64,000 nucleotides of DNA from Gaiella sp. (lineage in GTDB: Bacteria > Actinomycetota > Thermoleophilia > Gaiellales > Gaiellaceae): NCBI GenBank assembly GCA_027493885.1, contig JAOSJZ010000001.1:1240001-1304000 (forward strand), read 5' to 3'. Shown here one piece after another: positions 9,383-19,203 of the stretch. The position numbers and the translations under genes were made by a program. The notes beneath the pieces are model-generated. The model saw nothing but the letters and a program-made list of their open reading frames with translations, searched no databases and was not told the origin of the DNA. Position 1 is the first letter of the stretch. Each line of letters begins with the position of its first letter.

Positions 9383-10284
9383 TCACAGTGACTCGAACGC
9401 CTTCAGCTTCCGGGCGACCAACAGGTAGGCGATGACGACGACGATCGGCACCATCGAGTACGCCGCGGCCGTCGGGAGCGCCTGGCCGCGGATGTTGTAG
9501 ATCACGGTGCCGATGAACTGCTCGCTCGTGATCAGGCCCGGTGCGATGTAGTCGCCGAGCGTGAGCGAGAACGTGAAGATCGAGCCGGCGACCACAGCCG
9601 GGAAGGCGAGAGGCAGGATGACGCGCCGGAAGGTCGTGAACGAGCGACCCCCGAGATCGGCGGATGCCTCGAGGAGCGACGCGGGGATCCGCTCGAGCCC
9701 GGCGTAGACCGGGAGGATCATGAACGGTAGCCAGAGGTAGGTGAACACGAGCCAGAGGCCGACGGTGGAGTAGCCGTCGAAGCTCAGACCGAAAGGCTCG
9801 AGCGCACAGTTGATCACCCCACCCTCCGAGAGGATCGTTCGCCACGCGTACGCCTTCACGAGGTAGTTCGCCCAGAGGGGCAGCAGGACGGCGACGACGA
9901 GCAGGTTGCGCCTGCGCCGGCTTGCGACGCGCGCCATGTAGTACGCGATCGGGAACGCGAGCACGATGTCCGCGATCGTCACGAAGACCGCCATCTGGAT
10001 CGTCCGCCACGCAACGTCGCGGTACACCTGCGTCTCGATGATCTTCTGGAAGTTCTCGAGCGTGAACGTGTGGACGATCTCCGCCGTGAACGGATCGGTG
10101 TCCCAGAACGCGGACAGCAGGAGGACGAACAGCGACCCGAAGTAGACGATCACCAGCCACGCGAGCGGAAGCGCGAGCAACGCGGCGAGCCGGGCCCGGG
10201 GTGCCGGAACAGGAAGGTCGACAGGCGCCGCCCCGGCCCTCCGGGCCGGGGCGGCGCTAGAAGTGCGGGCTCGTTCGAGGACAT
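9383..10284 (-). CDS. potB: spermidine/putrescine-type ABC transporter permease PotB (frameshifted in this sequence)
   Basis: The main frame encodes the six-helix permease core, with EAA loop EASADLGGRSFTTFRRVILP and the LTLGDYIAPGLI helix. The expected cytoplasmic N-terminus is in another frame from ATG 10284 (MSSNEPALLAPPRP). One extra base in the G4 run at 10198-10201 (plus strand) joins them as FLFRHPRARLAALLALP, which matches the RHPR-x-L entry of this family, and gives exactly 300 residues. The N-terminal coding region also contains the long palindrome at 10225-10257. Confidence 0.8.
10225..10257. repeat. perfect 15-bp inverted repeat with a 3-nt loop inside the potB 5' coding region
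   Basis: Arms GCGCCGCCCCGGCCC and GGGCCGGGGCGGCGC enclose TCC. All base pairs except the loop are G:C. It falls about 30-60 nt after the proposed potB start, so the mRNA would fold strongly right behind the initiation site and could damp or delay translation. It may also contribute to misreading of this region. Confidence 0.75.
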
Positions 10285-10305
10285 GTGCTTGACCTTCGAG
10301 AACGA

Positions 10306-10329
10306 GGGGCGGCCCGACGGAGCCGCCCC
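10306..10329 (-). terminator. stem-loop between potD and potB
   Basis: GGGGCGGC pairs with GCCGCCCC around an 8-nt loop, and an outer GAAC/GTTC pairing extends it. It lies between the potD stop and the potB start and has no T-run. Stem-loops at this position commonly stabilise binding-protein mRNA relative to permease mRNA, and that is the likely role. Confidence 0.45.
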
Positions 10330-10370
10330 CGTGTTCTTCTAGGTGCAATCGCGAAGCGAGCGCACCTCGC

Positions 10371-11573
10371 CTAGCCGCGGATCTCGGTCCAGGCGGTCTT
10401 CCAGTCCTCCTGCGTCTTGCAGGTGGTCGAGTCGTCGTCGTCCGCGCAGTCCTCTGCGGGCGTCGTCCAGTAGTAGACGTCCTCCCACCAGGACTCGTCG
10501 TCGGCGTGGAACTCGTCGCAGTGGTTCGGGTTCTTCGTCAGGTCGCAGGCCTTGAGGTTGACCGGAGCCTCCCCGAATCCCTCGGCGACGGCAGCCTGCG
10601 CCTCCGGCGAGATCATGTGGTTCATCCACAGGTACATGCAGTTCGGGTTCGCCGCCTGGGAGTAGATCATCCAGGTGTCGGACCACCCGGTCGTGCCCTC
10701 CTTCGGCTTGAGCGCCTTGACGGCCACCGGCGGGTCGGCGCCGGTCAGCTGGACGTACTGATACGGCCACGTCGTGCCGACGACGCTGTCGCCGTTCGTG
10801 AACGACTGGATCTGCTTGGCCGCGTCGCCGGGCCAGTACTCGCCCACGTTCGGCGCCTGCTTCTTCAGCAGGTCGACGGCAGCGTTGAACTGCTCCTCGT
10901 TCAGCATGTACGGGTTCTCGATCCCGAGGTCGGGCTGCGTCGCCTTGAGGTAGAGCGCAGCGTCCGCGATGAAGATCGAGTCGTCGTAGATCGAGATCTT
11001 GCCCTTGTACTTCGCGAGCTGGTCGTCCTCCCAGATGACGCCCCAGGTGTCCGTCTCCTCCGGCACGTCGGCCGTGCGGAACATCAGGTAGTTGGGGCCG
11101 CGTCCGTGGGGGACACCGTACGGCTCGCCGTCGAGGGAGTTGTAGTCCTGGTTCTTGATCCCCTCCTGCACGTCCGCGAAGTTCGGGACGAGCTCGGGGT
11201 CGATCGGAGCCACCTCGCCCGTCGCCATCAGCCGCACGCTCGCATTGCCGGACGCCGAGACACCGTCGTACTCGCCCGTCTGGATCAGCGAGATCATGTC
11301 GTCCGAGCTACCGCCGTCCTTCGTGTTCACGGTGCAGCCCGTCGCCTCGGCGAACTCCTTGGTCAACTGCGCGTAGCCCGGCCACTGGACGACGTTGACC
11401 TGGCCTTCCTCGCGGGCCTTCTCCTGGATCTCCTCGAGCGAGGAGCCGAGGCCCTCGATCGACGCGCTGGAGCCACCGTCGTCGCCGCCGCAGCCCGCGG
11501 CCACGATCGCCAGTGCTCCCACCAGAGCGAGCAGACCTGTCCGGACGGCCTGCCGCCGCATTCGCTCACGCAT
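10371..11573 (-). CDS. potD: polyamine ABC transporter substrate-binding lipoprotein PotD-like
   Basis: A 400-residue extracellular binding protein with a lipoprotein signal ([14 protein letters not shown], lipobox AAGC) anchoring it outside the membrane. The mature part has the SBP fold of the spermidine/putrescine family: VNVVQWPGY near the start, [16 protein letters not shown] and WPYQYVQL in the cleft lobes. The C-terminal 70 residues are acidic and contain several Cys ([27 protein letters not shown]), an unusual tail that may carry disulfides. It lies between potA (upstream) and potB. Confidence 0.87.
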   Translation of the reverse strand: MRERMRRQAVRTGLLALVGALAIVAAGCGGDDGGSSASIEGLGSSLEEIQEKAREEGQVNVVQWPGYAQLTKEFAEATGCTVNTKDGGSSDDMISLIQTGEYDGVSASGNASVRLMATGEVAPIDPELVPNFADVQEGIKNQDYNSLDGEPYGVPHGRGPNYLMFRTADVPEETDTWGVIWEDDQLAKYKGKISIYDDSIFIADAALYLKATQPDLGIENPYMLNEEQFNAAVDLLKKQAPNVGEYWPGDAAKQIQSFTNGDSVVGTTWPYQYVQLTGADPPVAVKALKPKEGTTGWSDTWMIYSQAANPNCMYLWMNHMISPEAQAAVAEGFGEAPVNLKACDLTKNPNHCDEFHADDESWWEDVYYWTTPAEDCADDDDSTTCKTQEDWKTAWTEIRG

Positions 11574-12591
11574 TCCCTTCCTCCGTTTCGACGATTACCG
11601 ACTCGTGCTCGGGGCGCCACTGCAGTCGCAGGCGCCGCCCCTTCGACGCGAGCACCTCCATCGAGCCCTCCTCGAGGTTCTGGGCGAGCATCTGGAGCTC
11701 GCCGCCCCGGTCGAGGGTCACGTGGTACCGCGTCACGGGGCCGACGTACTGGACGTCGCGAACCGTTCCCGCCTCCACGCGCACGCCGTCCGGCGCCTGC
11801 GCGCCGTCGGCCAGCACGTGGATCTTCTCCGGCCGCACGGTGTACCTACGGCCCTCCCGCTCGATCACGTTCGAGACCCCGACGAAGCCCGCGATGAACT
11901 CGCTCTCGGGATGCTCGTAGACCTCCGCCGGCGGCCCGATCTGCTCGATCCGGCCGCGGTGGAAGACCGCGATCCGGTCGCTCATCGTGAGCGCCTCTTC
12001 CTGGTCGTGGGTCACGTAGACGAACGTGATCCCGACCTCCTGCTGGATCCGCTTCAGCTCGATCTGCATCTCCTGGCGCAGCTTCAGGTCGAGCGCCCCG
12101 AGCGGCTCGTCGAGGAGCAGCACCTGCGGCTCGTTGACGATCGCGCGCGCGAGCGCCACGCGCTGGCGCTGGCCGCCGGACAGCTGGGCGGGCTTCCGGG
12201 CGCCGTAGCCGCCGAGGCGGACCATCTCGAGCGAGGCCGCAGCACGCCGGCGCCGCTCGTCCTTCGCGACCCTCTTGACCATGAGGCCGTACTCGACGTT
12301 CTGGGCGACGGTCATGTGCGGGAAGAGCGCGTAGTCCTGGAACACCGTGTTCACGGGCCTCTCGTACGGCGGCAGTCGCGAGACGTCCCGTCCGGCCAGC
12401 TCGATCGAGCCCTCGTCGGGGATCTCGAAGCCGGCGATCATCCGCAGCGTCGTCGTCTTGCCCGAGCCCGACGGGCCGAGCATCGTGAAGAACTCGCCCC
12501 GCTCGATCTCGAGGTCGACGTCGTCGACGGCCGTCACGTCGCCGAAGCGCTTGACGAGCCCGCGGATCCGGATGTCCGGCGCGTGGCTCAC
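11566..12591 (-). CDS. potA: polyamine ABC transporter ATP-binding protein PotA
   Basis: A 341-residue ATPase with Walker [11 protein letters not shown]-loop [12 protein letters not shown], signature [15 protein letters not shown], Walker [12 protein letters not shown] and switch [15 protein letters not shown]-terminal TOBE_2 domain follows (about residues 270-335), as in PotA. GTG start 12591 overlaps the gabT stop by 4 nt (GTGA), and its own stop overlaps the potD start region. Hydrolyses ATP to drive PotBC. Confidence 0.92.
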   Translation of the reverse strand: MSHAPDIRIRGLVKRFGDVTAVDDVDLEIERGEFFTMLGPSGSGKTTTLRMIAGFEIPDEGSIELAGRDVSRLPPYERPVNTVFQDYALFPHMTVAQNVEYGLMVKRVAKDERRRRAAASLEMVRLGGYGARKPAQLSGGQRQRVALARAIVNEPQVLLLDEPLGALDLKLRQEMQIELKRIQQEVGITFVYVTHDQEEALTMSDRIAVFHRGRIEQIGPPAEVYEHPESEFIAGFVGVSNVIEREGRRYTVRPEKIHVLADGAQAPDGVRVEAGTVRDVQYVGPVTRYHVTLDRGGELQMLAQNLEEGSMEVLASKGRRLRLQWRPEHESVIVETEEGNA

Positions 12592-13865
12592 CGAGCGGCG
12601 ACGGTCAGCGCTTCCTCGAGCAGCGCGAGGCCTTCCCCGAGCTCCTCGTCCGAGATCGTCAGCGCCGGCAGCAACCGGATCACGTTCCCGTAGAGACCGC
12701 AGGCGAGCAGCAGCAATCCGCGCTCGAACGCCGCCTCGACGATCGCCTTCGCGCGGTCGGGACTGCGCTCGGCCAACTCGAAGGCGAGCATCGGGCCGAG
12801 GCCGCGCACCTCGCCGATCTCGGGGTGCGAGGCGGCGACCGCCTCGAGCCGCGGCCGCAGCGTCTCCCCGAGTCGCGTCGCGGCGGCGAGGAACTCCGGC
12901 TCGCGCACCGCCTCGAGGACGGCGACGGCGGCCGCGCACGAGAGCGGGTTGCCACCAAAGGTGCCGCCGAGACCGCCGGGAGGCACGGCGTCCAGCAACT
13001 CCGCGCGACCCGTCACTCCGGCGAGCGGCAACCCGCCGCCGAGCGACTTGCCGGAGACGAGCAGGTCCGGCTCGACCCCGCCGTAGTGCTCGATCGCCCA
13101 CATCCTCCCCGTCCGCCCGACACCGGACTGCACCTCGTCGTCGACGTAGAGGATCCCGTACCGGGCACAGAGCTCGACGAGCCGGGCGGGAAAGTCGGGA
13201 GGCATCTCGACGAACCCGCCCTCGCCCTGCACCGGCTCGAGGAGGACGCAGGCCACCGTCCGGGGGTCGACCTCGGACTTGAAGAGCTTCTCGATCCCCG
13301 CAATCGCGTCGTCGCTCGAGACGCCGCGATAGGGGTAGGGCGCCGGTGCCCGGTAGACCTCCGGCGCGAACGGGCCGAACCCGGCCTTGTAGGGGTGCAC
13401 CTTGCTCGTCATCGTCATCGTCAAAAGCGTCCGGCCGTGGAAGGCGTTGTCGAACACGACGACGGCAGGGCGGCCGGTGGCCGCACGCGCGATCTTGACG
13501 GCGTTCTCGTTCGCCTCGGCGCCCGAGTTGACGAGGATCGACTTCTGCTCCGCACCCGCGCAGGGCGAGAGCTCGGCGAGCAGGCGGCACGTGTCGACGT
13601 ACGGCTCGTAGACGCCGACCATGAAGCACTGGTGGAGGTACTGGTCGACCTGCCGGTGGATGGCAGCGACGACGGGCGTGAAGCGATGCCCGGTGTTCTG
13701 GCAGCCGATCCCGCCCGCGAAGTCGACGAAGACTCGGCCGTCGACGTCGGTCACGCGCGCGCCCTCGGCGCTCGCGACGACGAGCCTCGGCGTCGAGACG
13801 CCGCCGCTCACGTACCGTGCGCGCTCCTCCAGGAGCCGGTCGTGAGAGAGCTGCGTCGTCTGCAT
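12588..13865 (-). CDS. gabT: class III aminotransferase, 4-aminobutyrate aminotransferase type
   Basis: A PLP-dependent class III transaminase of 425 residues. It has the cofactor-phosphate loop [15 protein letters not shown], the pyridine-Asp motif [13 protein letters not shown], the Schiff-base lysine in [17 protein letters not shown] and the [11 protein letters not shown] motif from the neighbouring subunit. Leading the pot operon, it most plausibly converts GABA or putrescine-derived amines, so the operon would import polyamines and start their catabolism. ATG 13865 was chosen over a longer frame because the residues upstream are not family-like. Substrate preference cannot be read from sequence. 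Confidence 0.85.
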   Translation of the reverse strand: MQTTQLSHDRLLEERARYVSGGVSTPRLVVASAEGARVTDVDGRVFVDFAGGIGCQNTGHRFTPVVAAIHRQVDQYLHQCFMVGVYEPYVDTCRLLAELSPCAGAEQKSILVNSGAEANENAVKIARAATGRPAVVVFDNAFHGRTLLTMTMTSKVHPYKAGFGPFAPEVYRAPAPYPYRGVSSDDAIAGIEKLFKSEVDPRTVACVLLEPVQGEGGFVEMPPDFPARLVELCARYGILYVDDEVQSGVGRTGRMWAIEHYGGVEPDLLVSGKSLGGGLPLAGVTGRAELLDAVPPGGLGGTFGGNPLSCAAAVAVLEAVREPEFLAAATRLGETLRPRLEAVAASHPEIGEVRGLGPMLAFELAERSPDRAKAIVEAAFERGLLLLACGLYGNVIRLLPALTISDEELGEGLALLEEALTVAAR

Positions 13866-14000
13866 GCGCGCGAGTATGCACCACGCAACAATGCCTCGCA
13901 ACGCGTGGCACGAAGCTGGATCGGCCTCGCAATGCGCAGGATTGCGCTGCGCGGAATTCTGGGAGCGGCCCGCGCTTCCAGACACCAGCGACCACTCGAT

Positions 14001-14094
14001 GCAGTCGCGGCGCCGAAGGCGACGCCTTCAGGGGATCTGCTCCGCCGAAAGGCGGGGATCCGAGCCGCGGGATTCGGCTTCTGCCGAATCCCGC
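14001..14094. repeat. structured interspersed element, copy 1 (two tandem hairpins)
   Basis: Hairpin A (14033-14061) pairs GGATC with GATCC and CCGCC with GGCGG, closed by a GAAA tetraloop. Hairpin B (14067-14094) is a perfect 12-bp stem, GCGGGATTCGGC/GCCGAATCCCGC, around TTCT. The same layout and much of the sequence recur at 56096-56186. It fills the spacer between the divergent gabT and receiver genes. Confidence 0.7.
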
Positions 14095-14160
14095 TGGGCG
14101 GACAAAGCCGGTGCGGTTTGCCACACCACGCGCGACGCGGACGTCTGACACGATAGGACC

Positions 14161-14514
14161 ATGGACACGAGCGTGACGATCCTCATCGTCGACGACCACC
14201 CGAGCTTTCGACGATGTGCGCGCGCGCTCCTCGAGGCGGACGGCTTCGCCGTCGTGGGCGAGGCCGAGGACGGTGCGGGGGCGCTGTCCGAGATCGACCG
14301 TCTCCGGCCGGACGTCGTGCTCCTCGACGTGCAGCTGCCGGACATGGACGGCTTCGCGGTGCTCGAGCGGCTCGGGAACGACAGGCCGCAGGTCGTCCTC
14401 GTCTCCAGCCGGGAAGCGTCGGACTACAACGGCCTGATTCGCGCGAGCGGCGCGCGCGGCTTCATCGCCAAGGCCGAACTGACCGGCGCCGCCGTTCGCT
14501 TCCTGCTGCGGTGA
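14161..14514 (+). CDS. stand-alone response regulator receiver domain protein
   Basis: A single receiver domain of 117 residues with no output domain. The acidic pair (VDDHPS), phospho-acceptor Asp ([11 protein letters not shown]), switch Ser (LVSS) and Lys (FIAKAEL) are all present, so it should be phosphorylated normally. Its stop overlaps the kinase start by 4 nt (GTGA), implying translational coupling. It may act as a phosphate shuttle or sink for the kinase, or bind another protein. Confidence 0.9.
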   Translation: MDTSVTILIVDDHPSFRRCARALLEADGFAVVGEAEDGAGALSEIDRLRPDVVLLDVQLPDMDGFAVLERLGNDRPQVVLVSSREASDYNGLIRASGARGFIAKAELTGAAVRFLLR

Positions 14515-16991
14515 CCCGGCACCGGCTCGCCGCCGCGGTCCTGCTCGGCGCGGTGCTCTACGGCGGCGCCGTCTACCTGATCGTCACGGCCGACATCGGC
14601 GAGCCGCGCGCGCTGATCGCGATGGTCACCGTCGCGGGCCTCATCTTCACGGTCGCAGGGACCGTCGCCGCGCTTCGGCGGCCGGACAACCGGACGGGCG
14701 CCCAGATGCTCGCCGTGGGGCTGCTCTGGTCGGTGAGTGCGCTGCAGCTCGCGGGCTCGTCGCTCGCGTTCACGATCGGCTACGTCCTGAGCGGGATCGC
14801 CTTCGTCGCGTTCGCGCACCTGATCCTGTCGTACCCCGGCGGTCGTTTGCACCCGGGCGACGAGTGGATCGTCTGGACGGTGCTCGCGCTCGTCACGCTC
14901 GGCCCGCTGCTCGTCTCGCTCGTCGACCCGACGCCGGTCCCGGGCTGCGACGAGTGCCCGGAGAGCGCGTTCGTCGTCACCGACCGCTCGGGTCTCACGC
15001 GGGTCGTCGGCCTCGGCTTCGCGGTGTCCGCGGCGACGGTCTCGACGATCCTGTTCGTCCGGCTCGTCCGGCGCTTCCGTGCTGCCTCACCGCCCCTCCG
15101 GCGGGTCATCGGCCCCGTCTACTTCTTCACGCTGATCGCCCTCGTGGGGCTCGTGGTGTCGAACGTCGTCTGGACGATCGACGCCGATGCGGGGTTCGCG
15201 ATCGAGCTCGCGGCGCTGGCGGCGCTCGCGCTGATGCCCGTCGCGTTCCTGGCCGGCATCCTTCGCACGCATCTGGCTCGTGCCGGGATCGCCGACCTCG
15301 TGATCGCCCTCGGCAACGGACGGCGGCTCCGGGACGCGCTCGCGGACACGCTCGGCGACCCGTCGCTCGGTCTCGCCTACTGGTCGTCCCAGCGCCAGGC
15401 GTGGGTCGACGAGGACGGTCGCACGATGACCGAGCCGATCGCGCGCGGCGCCCACGCGGCCACCTTCGTCGAGCACGGTGGTAAGCGGGTGGCCGCGCTC
15501 CTGCACGACCGTACCCTGGCCGACCAGCGCGAGCTCGTCGACGCGGTGGCCGCGACGGCCTCGCTCGCGTTCGAGAAGGAGCGGTTGCAGGCGGAGCTCC
15601 GCGCCCAGTACCGGTTCCTCGAGACAATCCTCAACACGGCGCCGAGCCTCCTCTCCGTGGTCGACACCGAGGGACGGATGCGGAACTTCAACCGGGCCGT
15701 CGAGGTGGCGAGCGGAGTCGACGACCGGGCCAGCATCGAGGGACGGTACTTCTGGGACGTCTTCATCGACCCCTCGGAGCGGGACGCCATGGTCCAGCGC
15801 TTCCACGACGCCGCGCCCGACTTCCCGGCGGCGGAGTACGAGAACGTCTTCACCGACGCCCACGGCCAGGAGCGCGTGATCGCCTGGCAGAGCGCGCCGA
15901 TCGTCGACGAGAACGGCGACGTCGTCCGGATCATCGCGGGCGGGCTCGACATCACCGACCGCAAGCGCCGCGAGGTCGAGCTCCAGCGGCAGTGGGACTT
16001 CGCGACGACCGTCGCCAACACGATCCCGAGCTTCATCGTGGTGACCGACCACGACGCGGTCGTCGTCCCCCACGGCACGAACCGTGCGTTCTCGGTCGTC
16101 TTCGGCCGTACCGAGCGGGAGCTCGAGGGAACGTCGTTCCTCGAGCTCGTCGCCCCGGAGGACGAGTTCGCCGCGCGCATGGCGATCGCGGGGGCGGCCA
16201 ACGGGGTGCCGCAGGCCGAGCGCGAGTCGAGCTGGCTCGTGCGCGGCGGCGGCGAGCGTGCGGTCGCGTGGACCGCGACCCCGATCACCGACCCGTTCGG
16301 GAACGCACGCGTGCTCGTGTCCGGCGCGGACGTGACCGACCGCAAGCGCCAGGAAGCCGAGGTGCGCGCCTCGAGGAGCCGGATCGTCGCTGCGACCGAC
16401 GCCGCCAGGAGGCGGCTCGAGCGGAACCTCCACGACGGCGCGCAGCAGCGACTCGCCGCGCTCTCGCTCTCGCTCCGCCTGGCGGAGTCGAGGCTGCCGG
16501 ACGAGCCGGAGAAGGCGATGGAGATCCTCGTCACGGCGCGCGCGGAGCTCGCCCAGGCGCTCGAGGAGCTTCGCGAGCTCGCACGCGGCCTCCACCCGAA
16601 CGTCCTCACCGACCGTGGCCTCGGCCCGGCCCTCGAGGCGCTCGTGATCCGCTCGCCGATCCCCGTCGAGATCGACGTGCCGGACGAGCGGCTCCCGCCC
16701 GCGATCGAAGCGGCCACGTACTACCTCGCCGCCGAGGCGCTCGCGAACGTCGCGAAATACGCCGGTGCGACGTACGCCGAGGTCCGCGTGGTCGAGGACG
16801 AAGGCGCCATCGAGGTCGAGGTCGTCGATGACGGCGTCGGGGGCGCCGACCCGACCCGCGGCTCCGGTCTCGAGGGCCTCGTCGACCGCATCGAGTCGCT
16901 CGACGGGACGTTCGCGCTCGAGAGCCCGCCCGGCGGCGGCACGCGCATCCGCGCGACGATCCCAACCCGGCCGCGCGCGATCTCGCCCTAG
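14511..16991 (+). CDS. membrane histidine kinase with two PAS domains, HisKA_3/NarX family
   Basis: An 826-residue sensor. About eight hydrophobic helices fill residues 1-250, then a GAF-like linker. PAS 1 is near 375-500 ([18 protein letters not shown]) and PAS 2 near 505-625 ([15 protein letters not shown]), each ending with an ITDRKR/VTDRKR PAC motif. The HisKA_3 phospho-acceptor is [18 protein letters not shown]. The ATPase has an N-box [12 protein letters not shown] and glycine loops VDDGVGG and GSGLEGL. It is in one operon with the receiver and the cyclase-regulator protein, its likely partners. The signal sensed is unknown. Confidence 0.9.
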   Translation: MTRHRLAAAVLLGAVLYGGAVYLIVTADIGEPRALIAMVTVAGLIFTVAGTVAALRRPDNRTGAQMLAVGLLWSVSALQLAGSSLAFTIGYVLSGIAFVAFAHLILSYPGGRLHPGDEWIVWTVLALVTLGPLLVSLVDPTPVPGCDECPESAFVVTDRSGLTRVVGLGFAVSAATVSTILFVRLVRRFRAASPPLRRVIGPVYFFTLIALVGLVVSNVVWTIDADAGFAIELAALAALALMPVAFLAGILRTHLARAGIADLVIALGNGRRLRDALADTLGDPSLGLAYWSSQRQAWVDEDGRTMTEPIARGAHAATFVEHGGKRVAALLHDRTLADQRELVDAVAATASLAFEKERLQAELRAQYRFLETILNTAPSLLSVVDTEGRMRNFNRAVEVASGVDDRASIEGRYFWDVFIDPSERDAMVQRFHDAAPDFPAAEYENVFTDAHGQERVIAWQSAPIVDENGDVVRIIAGGLDITDRKRREVELQRQWDFATTVANTIPSFIVVTDHDAVVVPHGTNRAFSVVFGRTERELEGTSFLELVAPEDEFAARMAIAGAANGVPQAERESSWLVRGGGERAVAWTATPITDPFGNARVLVSGADVTDRKRQEAEVRASRSRIVAATDAARRRLERNLHDGAQQRLAALSLSLRLAESRLPDEPEKAMEILVTARAELAQALEELRELARGLHPNVLTDRGLGPALEALVIRSPIPVEIDVPDERLPPAIEAATYYLAAEALANVAKYAGATYAEVRVVEDEGAIEVEVVDDGVGGADPTRGSGLEGLVDRIESLDGTFALESPPGGGTRIRATIPTRPRAISP

Positions 16992-17034
16992 GCCGCTGCG
17001 AGCAGCGTCGAGCACATCCGTAGACTCCACCCGG

Positions 17035-18239
17035 ATGAGCGCCCTCCCCACAGGCACCGTCACGTTCCTCTTCGCCGACGTCGAGGGCTCGACACAGCTG
17101 GTCCAGAGCGTCGGGCCGGCGTACTCCGGCCTGATCGCGGACGTCCGGCGCCTGCTGCGGGGGAGATCGCAGCCAACGGCGGCGTCGAGGTCGACGCGAC
17201 CGGCGACGAGCTCTCCGCCGTCTTCGAAGAGGTGCCGCCCGCGCTCCGCGCCGCGCTCGACGGGCAGGCCCGCATCCGCGACCACGCCTGGCCCGACGAG
17301 ACGACCGTCAAAGTGCGCATGGGCATCCACACCGGCGTCCCCCAGCTCGGCGAGGAGGGCTACACGGGCCTCGACGTGATCAGGGCATCGCGCATCGCGG
17401 CGGCGGGCCACGGCGGCCAGATCCTGCTCTCGTCGACGGCGGCGCCGTTCGCCTCCGGCGTCGAGACGCGCGACCTCGGCACGCACCGCCTGCAAGGGCT
17501 GCCCGACCCGGAGCGGATCCACCAGGTGATCGCCGACGGGCTGCCGCGCGACTTCCCGCCGCTCCGCGGCACTGTCTCGCAGCTGGGCGACGCACGGCGG
17601 GTCGTCCTCGCCGACGACTCCGTCCTGCTCCGCGAGGGCGTCGCACGGCTCCTCGAGGAGGCAGGATTCGAGGTCGTGGCCCAGTCGGGAACGGCGGAGG
17701 ATCTCCTCCGCCACGTGGCGATGCACAAGCCCGACGTCGCGGTGATCGATATCCGGATGCCCCCGACGCACACCGACGAGGGGCTCCGGGCCGCACGCGA
17801 GATCCGCGAGCGCAATCCCGGCGTCGGCGTGCTGCTGCTCTCGCAGTACGTCGAGCCCGGCTACGCGATGGCGCTCCTCGAGACGAGCGCCGAGGGCGTC
17901 GGCTACCTCCTCAAGGACAGGGTCGCCGACCTCGAGCAGTTCGGGACCGCGGTACGCCGCGTCGCAGACGGCGGCTCGGCGCTCGATCCCGCGGTGGTGA
18001 GCGAGCTCGTCGGACGCAAGCGCCGAGACGACCCCCTCGAGCAGCTGACCGCACGCGAGCGCGAGGTGCTCGAGCTGATGGCCGAAGGACGCTCGAACCA
18101 GGCGATCGCCGAGCGCCTGTTCGTGACGCTCCGCGCCGTGGAGAAGCACGTGACGAGCATCTTCACGAAGCTCGGGCTGCCGGCCTCGACCGACGACCAT
18201 CGCCGGGTCCTGGCCGTGCTCGCCTTCCTCCGCGCGTAG
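17035..18239 (+). CDS. class III nucleotidyl cyclase domain fused to NarL/LuxR response regulator (frameshifted in this sequence)
   Basis: Residues about 1-170 form a class III cyclase catalytic domain: GTVTFLFADVEGST with the first metal Asp, VDATGDELSAVF with the second, and MGIHTGVP then GLDVIRASRIAAAGHGGQ. Residues about 190-315 are a receiver with acidic pair LADDS, phospho-Asp VIDIRMPP and Lys LLKDR. Residues about 330-400 are a LuxR HTH (LTAREREVLELMAEGRSNQAIA). The cyclase-receiver junction is in one uninterrupted frame. The only shift is in the G5 run at 17159-17163; one added G restores RLLRGEIAANGG and gives 401 residues. It follows the kinase by 43 nt. Confidence 0.85.
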
Positions 18240-18339
18240 CGGCTCGCCCTTCGCCGACGCTCGAGGCGCCGGCACTTGCCCAGCCACTGCCGGAGGTGCG
18301 AACGTGGAAGGTCGACGACGTCGACTCGGGAGGCGAGTG

Positions 18340-19158
18340 ATGGGCGGAACGGAGAGTGTCGACCTGCGCGCGGTTACGGCGATGCAGCAGAAGGTCTGGG
18401 CGGATGGCGACTTCTCGATCATCGGGAACCTGGTCGTCCTCGTCGCCGAGAACCTGACCGAGGCGGCGAACGTCCGCGCCGGGGAGCGTGTGCTCGACGT
18501 CGCGTGCGGCTCGGGGAACACGGCGATCGCGGCGGCGCGGCGGACGTGGGCGCCCGTGACCGGGCTCGACTTCGTGCCGGCTCTGCTCGAGCGCGGTCGC
18601 GAGCGTGCGGCCGCCGAGGGGCTCGAGGTCGAGTACGTCGAGGGCGACGCCCAGGAGCTGCCTTTCGAGGACGGGTCCTTCGACGTCGTGCTCTCCACGT
18701 TCGGGGCGATGTTCGCGCCGGACCAGCGGCGCACGGCCGACGAGCTCGTGCGCGTGTGCCGGCCGGGTGGGCGGATCGGGATGGCGAACTGGACGCCGGA
18801 CGGGTTCGTCGGGCACCTGTTCAGGACCGTGGCGCGTCACGTTCCGCCACCGCCGGGCGCCGACCCGCCGCTCCTCTGGGGGACGGACGAGCACCTGGGC
18901 CGGCTCTTCGGCGACCGGGTTTCCGGAATCGACGTCGAGCGCCGCTCGCTCGTTCAGCGCTTCTACTCGCCCGAGCACTGGATCGACGTCTTTCGCACGT
19001 GGTTCGGCCCCACGAAGACGGCCTTCGAGCGCGTCGGCCCCGGGGGCGAGCAGGCGCTCTACGACGACCTCGCCGCCCTCGCCCGGGAGCACACGGTCGA
19101 GGAGGAGACGCTCGTGATCCCCGCGGAATACCTGGAGGTGGTCGCGGTCAAGGCGTGA
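18340..19158 (+). CDS. class I SAM-dependent methyltransferase
   Basis: A 272-residue protein with the SAM-binding motif I VLDVACGSGNTAIAAARR, an acidic ribose-binding residue at GLDFVP, motif II-like VEGDAQELPFEDGSFDVV and a post-motif CRPGGRIGMANW. This is the methyltransferase 11/UbiE-like pattern for small-molecule substrates. ATG 18340 was chosen for its GGGAGG site 6 nt upstream. Substrate unknown; the neighbours give no pathway hint. Confidence 0.88.
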   Translation: MGGTESVDLRAVTAMQQKVWADGDFSIIGNLVVLVAENLTEAANVRAGERVLDVACGSGNTAIAAARRTWAPVTGLDFVPALLERGRERAAAEGLEVEYVEGDAQELPFEDGSFDVVLSTFGAMFAPDQRRTADELVRVCRPGGRIGMANWTPDGFVGHLFRTVARHVPPPPGADPPLLWGTDEHLGRLFGDRVSGIDVERRSLVQRFYSPEHWIDVFRTWFGPTKTAFERVGPGGEQALYDDLAALAREHTVEEETLVIPAEYLEVVAVKA

Positions 19159-19203
19159 CGCAGGAGTGCGGTTCCCCGCACCGTGACCTGGCCGGGAGGC
19201 CGC

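Noticed and set aside
17035-17380. Programmed ribosomal frameshifting in the cyclase gene
   Set aside because: The shift lies in a simple G run without a slippery heptamer or downstream structure, and the same kind of break occurs in at least eight unrelated genes here, so sequence error is the simpler reading.
15087-18734. A 1215-codon open frame on the minus strand opposite the kinase and cyclase genes
   Set aside because: It is the complementary shadow expected in very GC-rich coding DNA. Its translation is Arg/Asp/Val-rich with no motif, while the plus strand encodes complete kinase, receiver and cyclase motifs.
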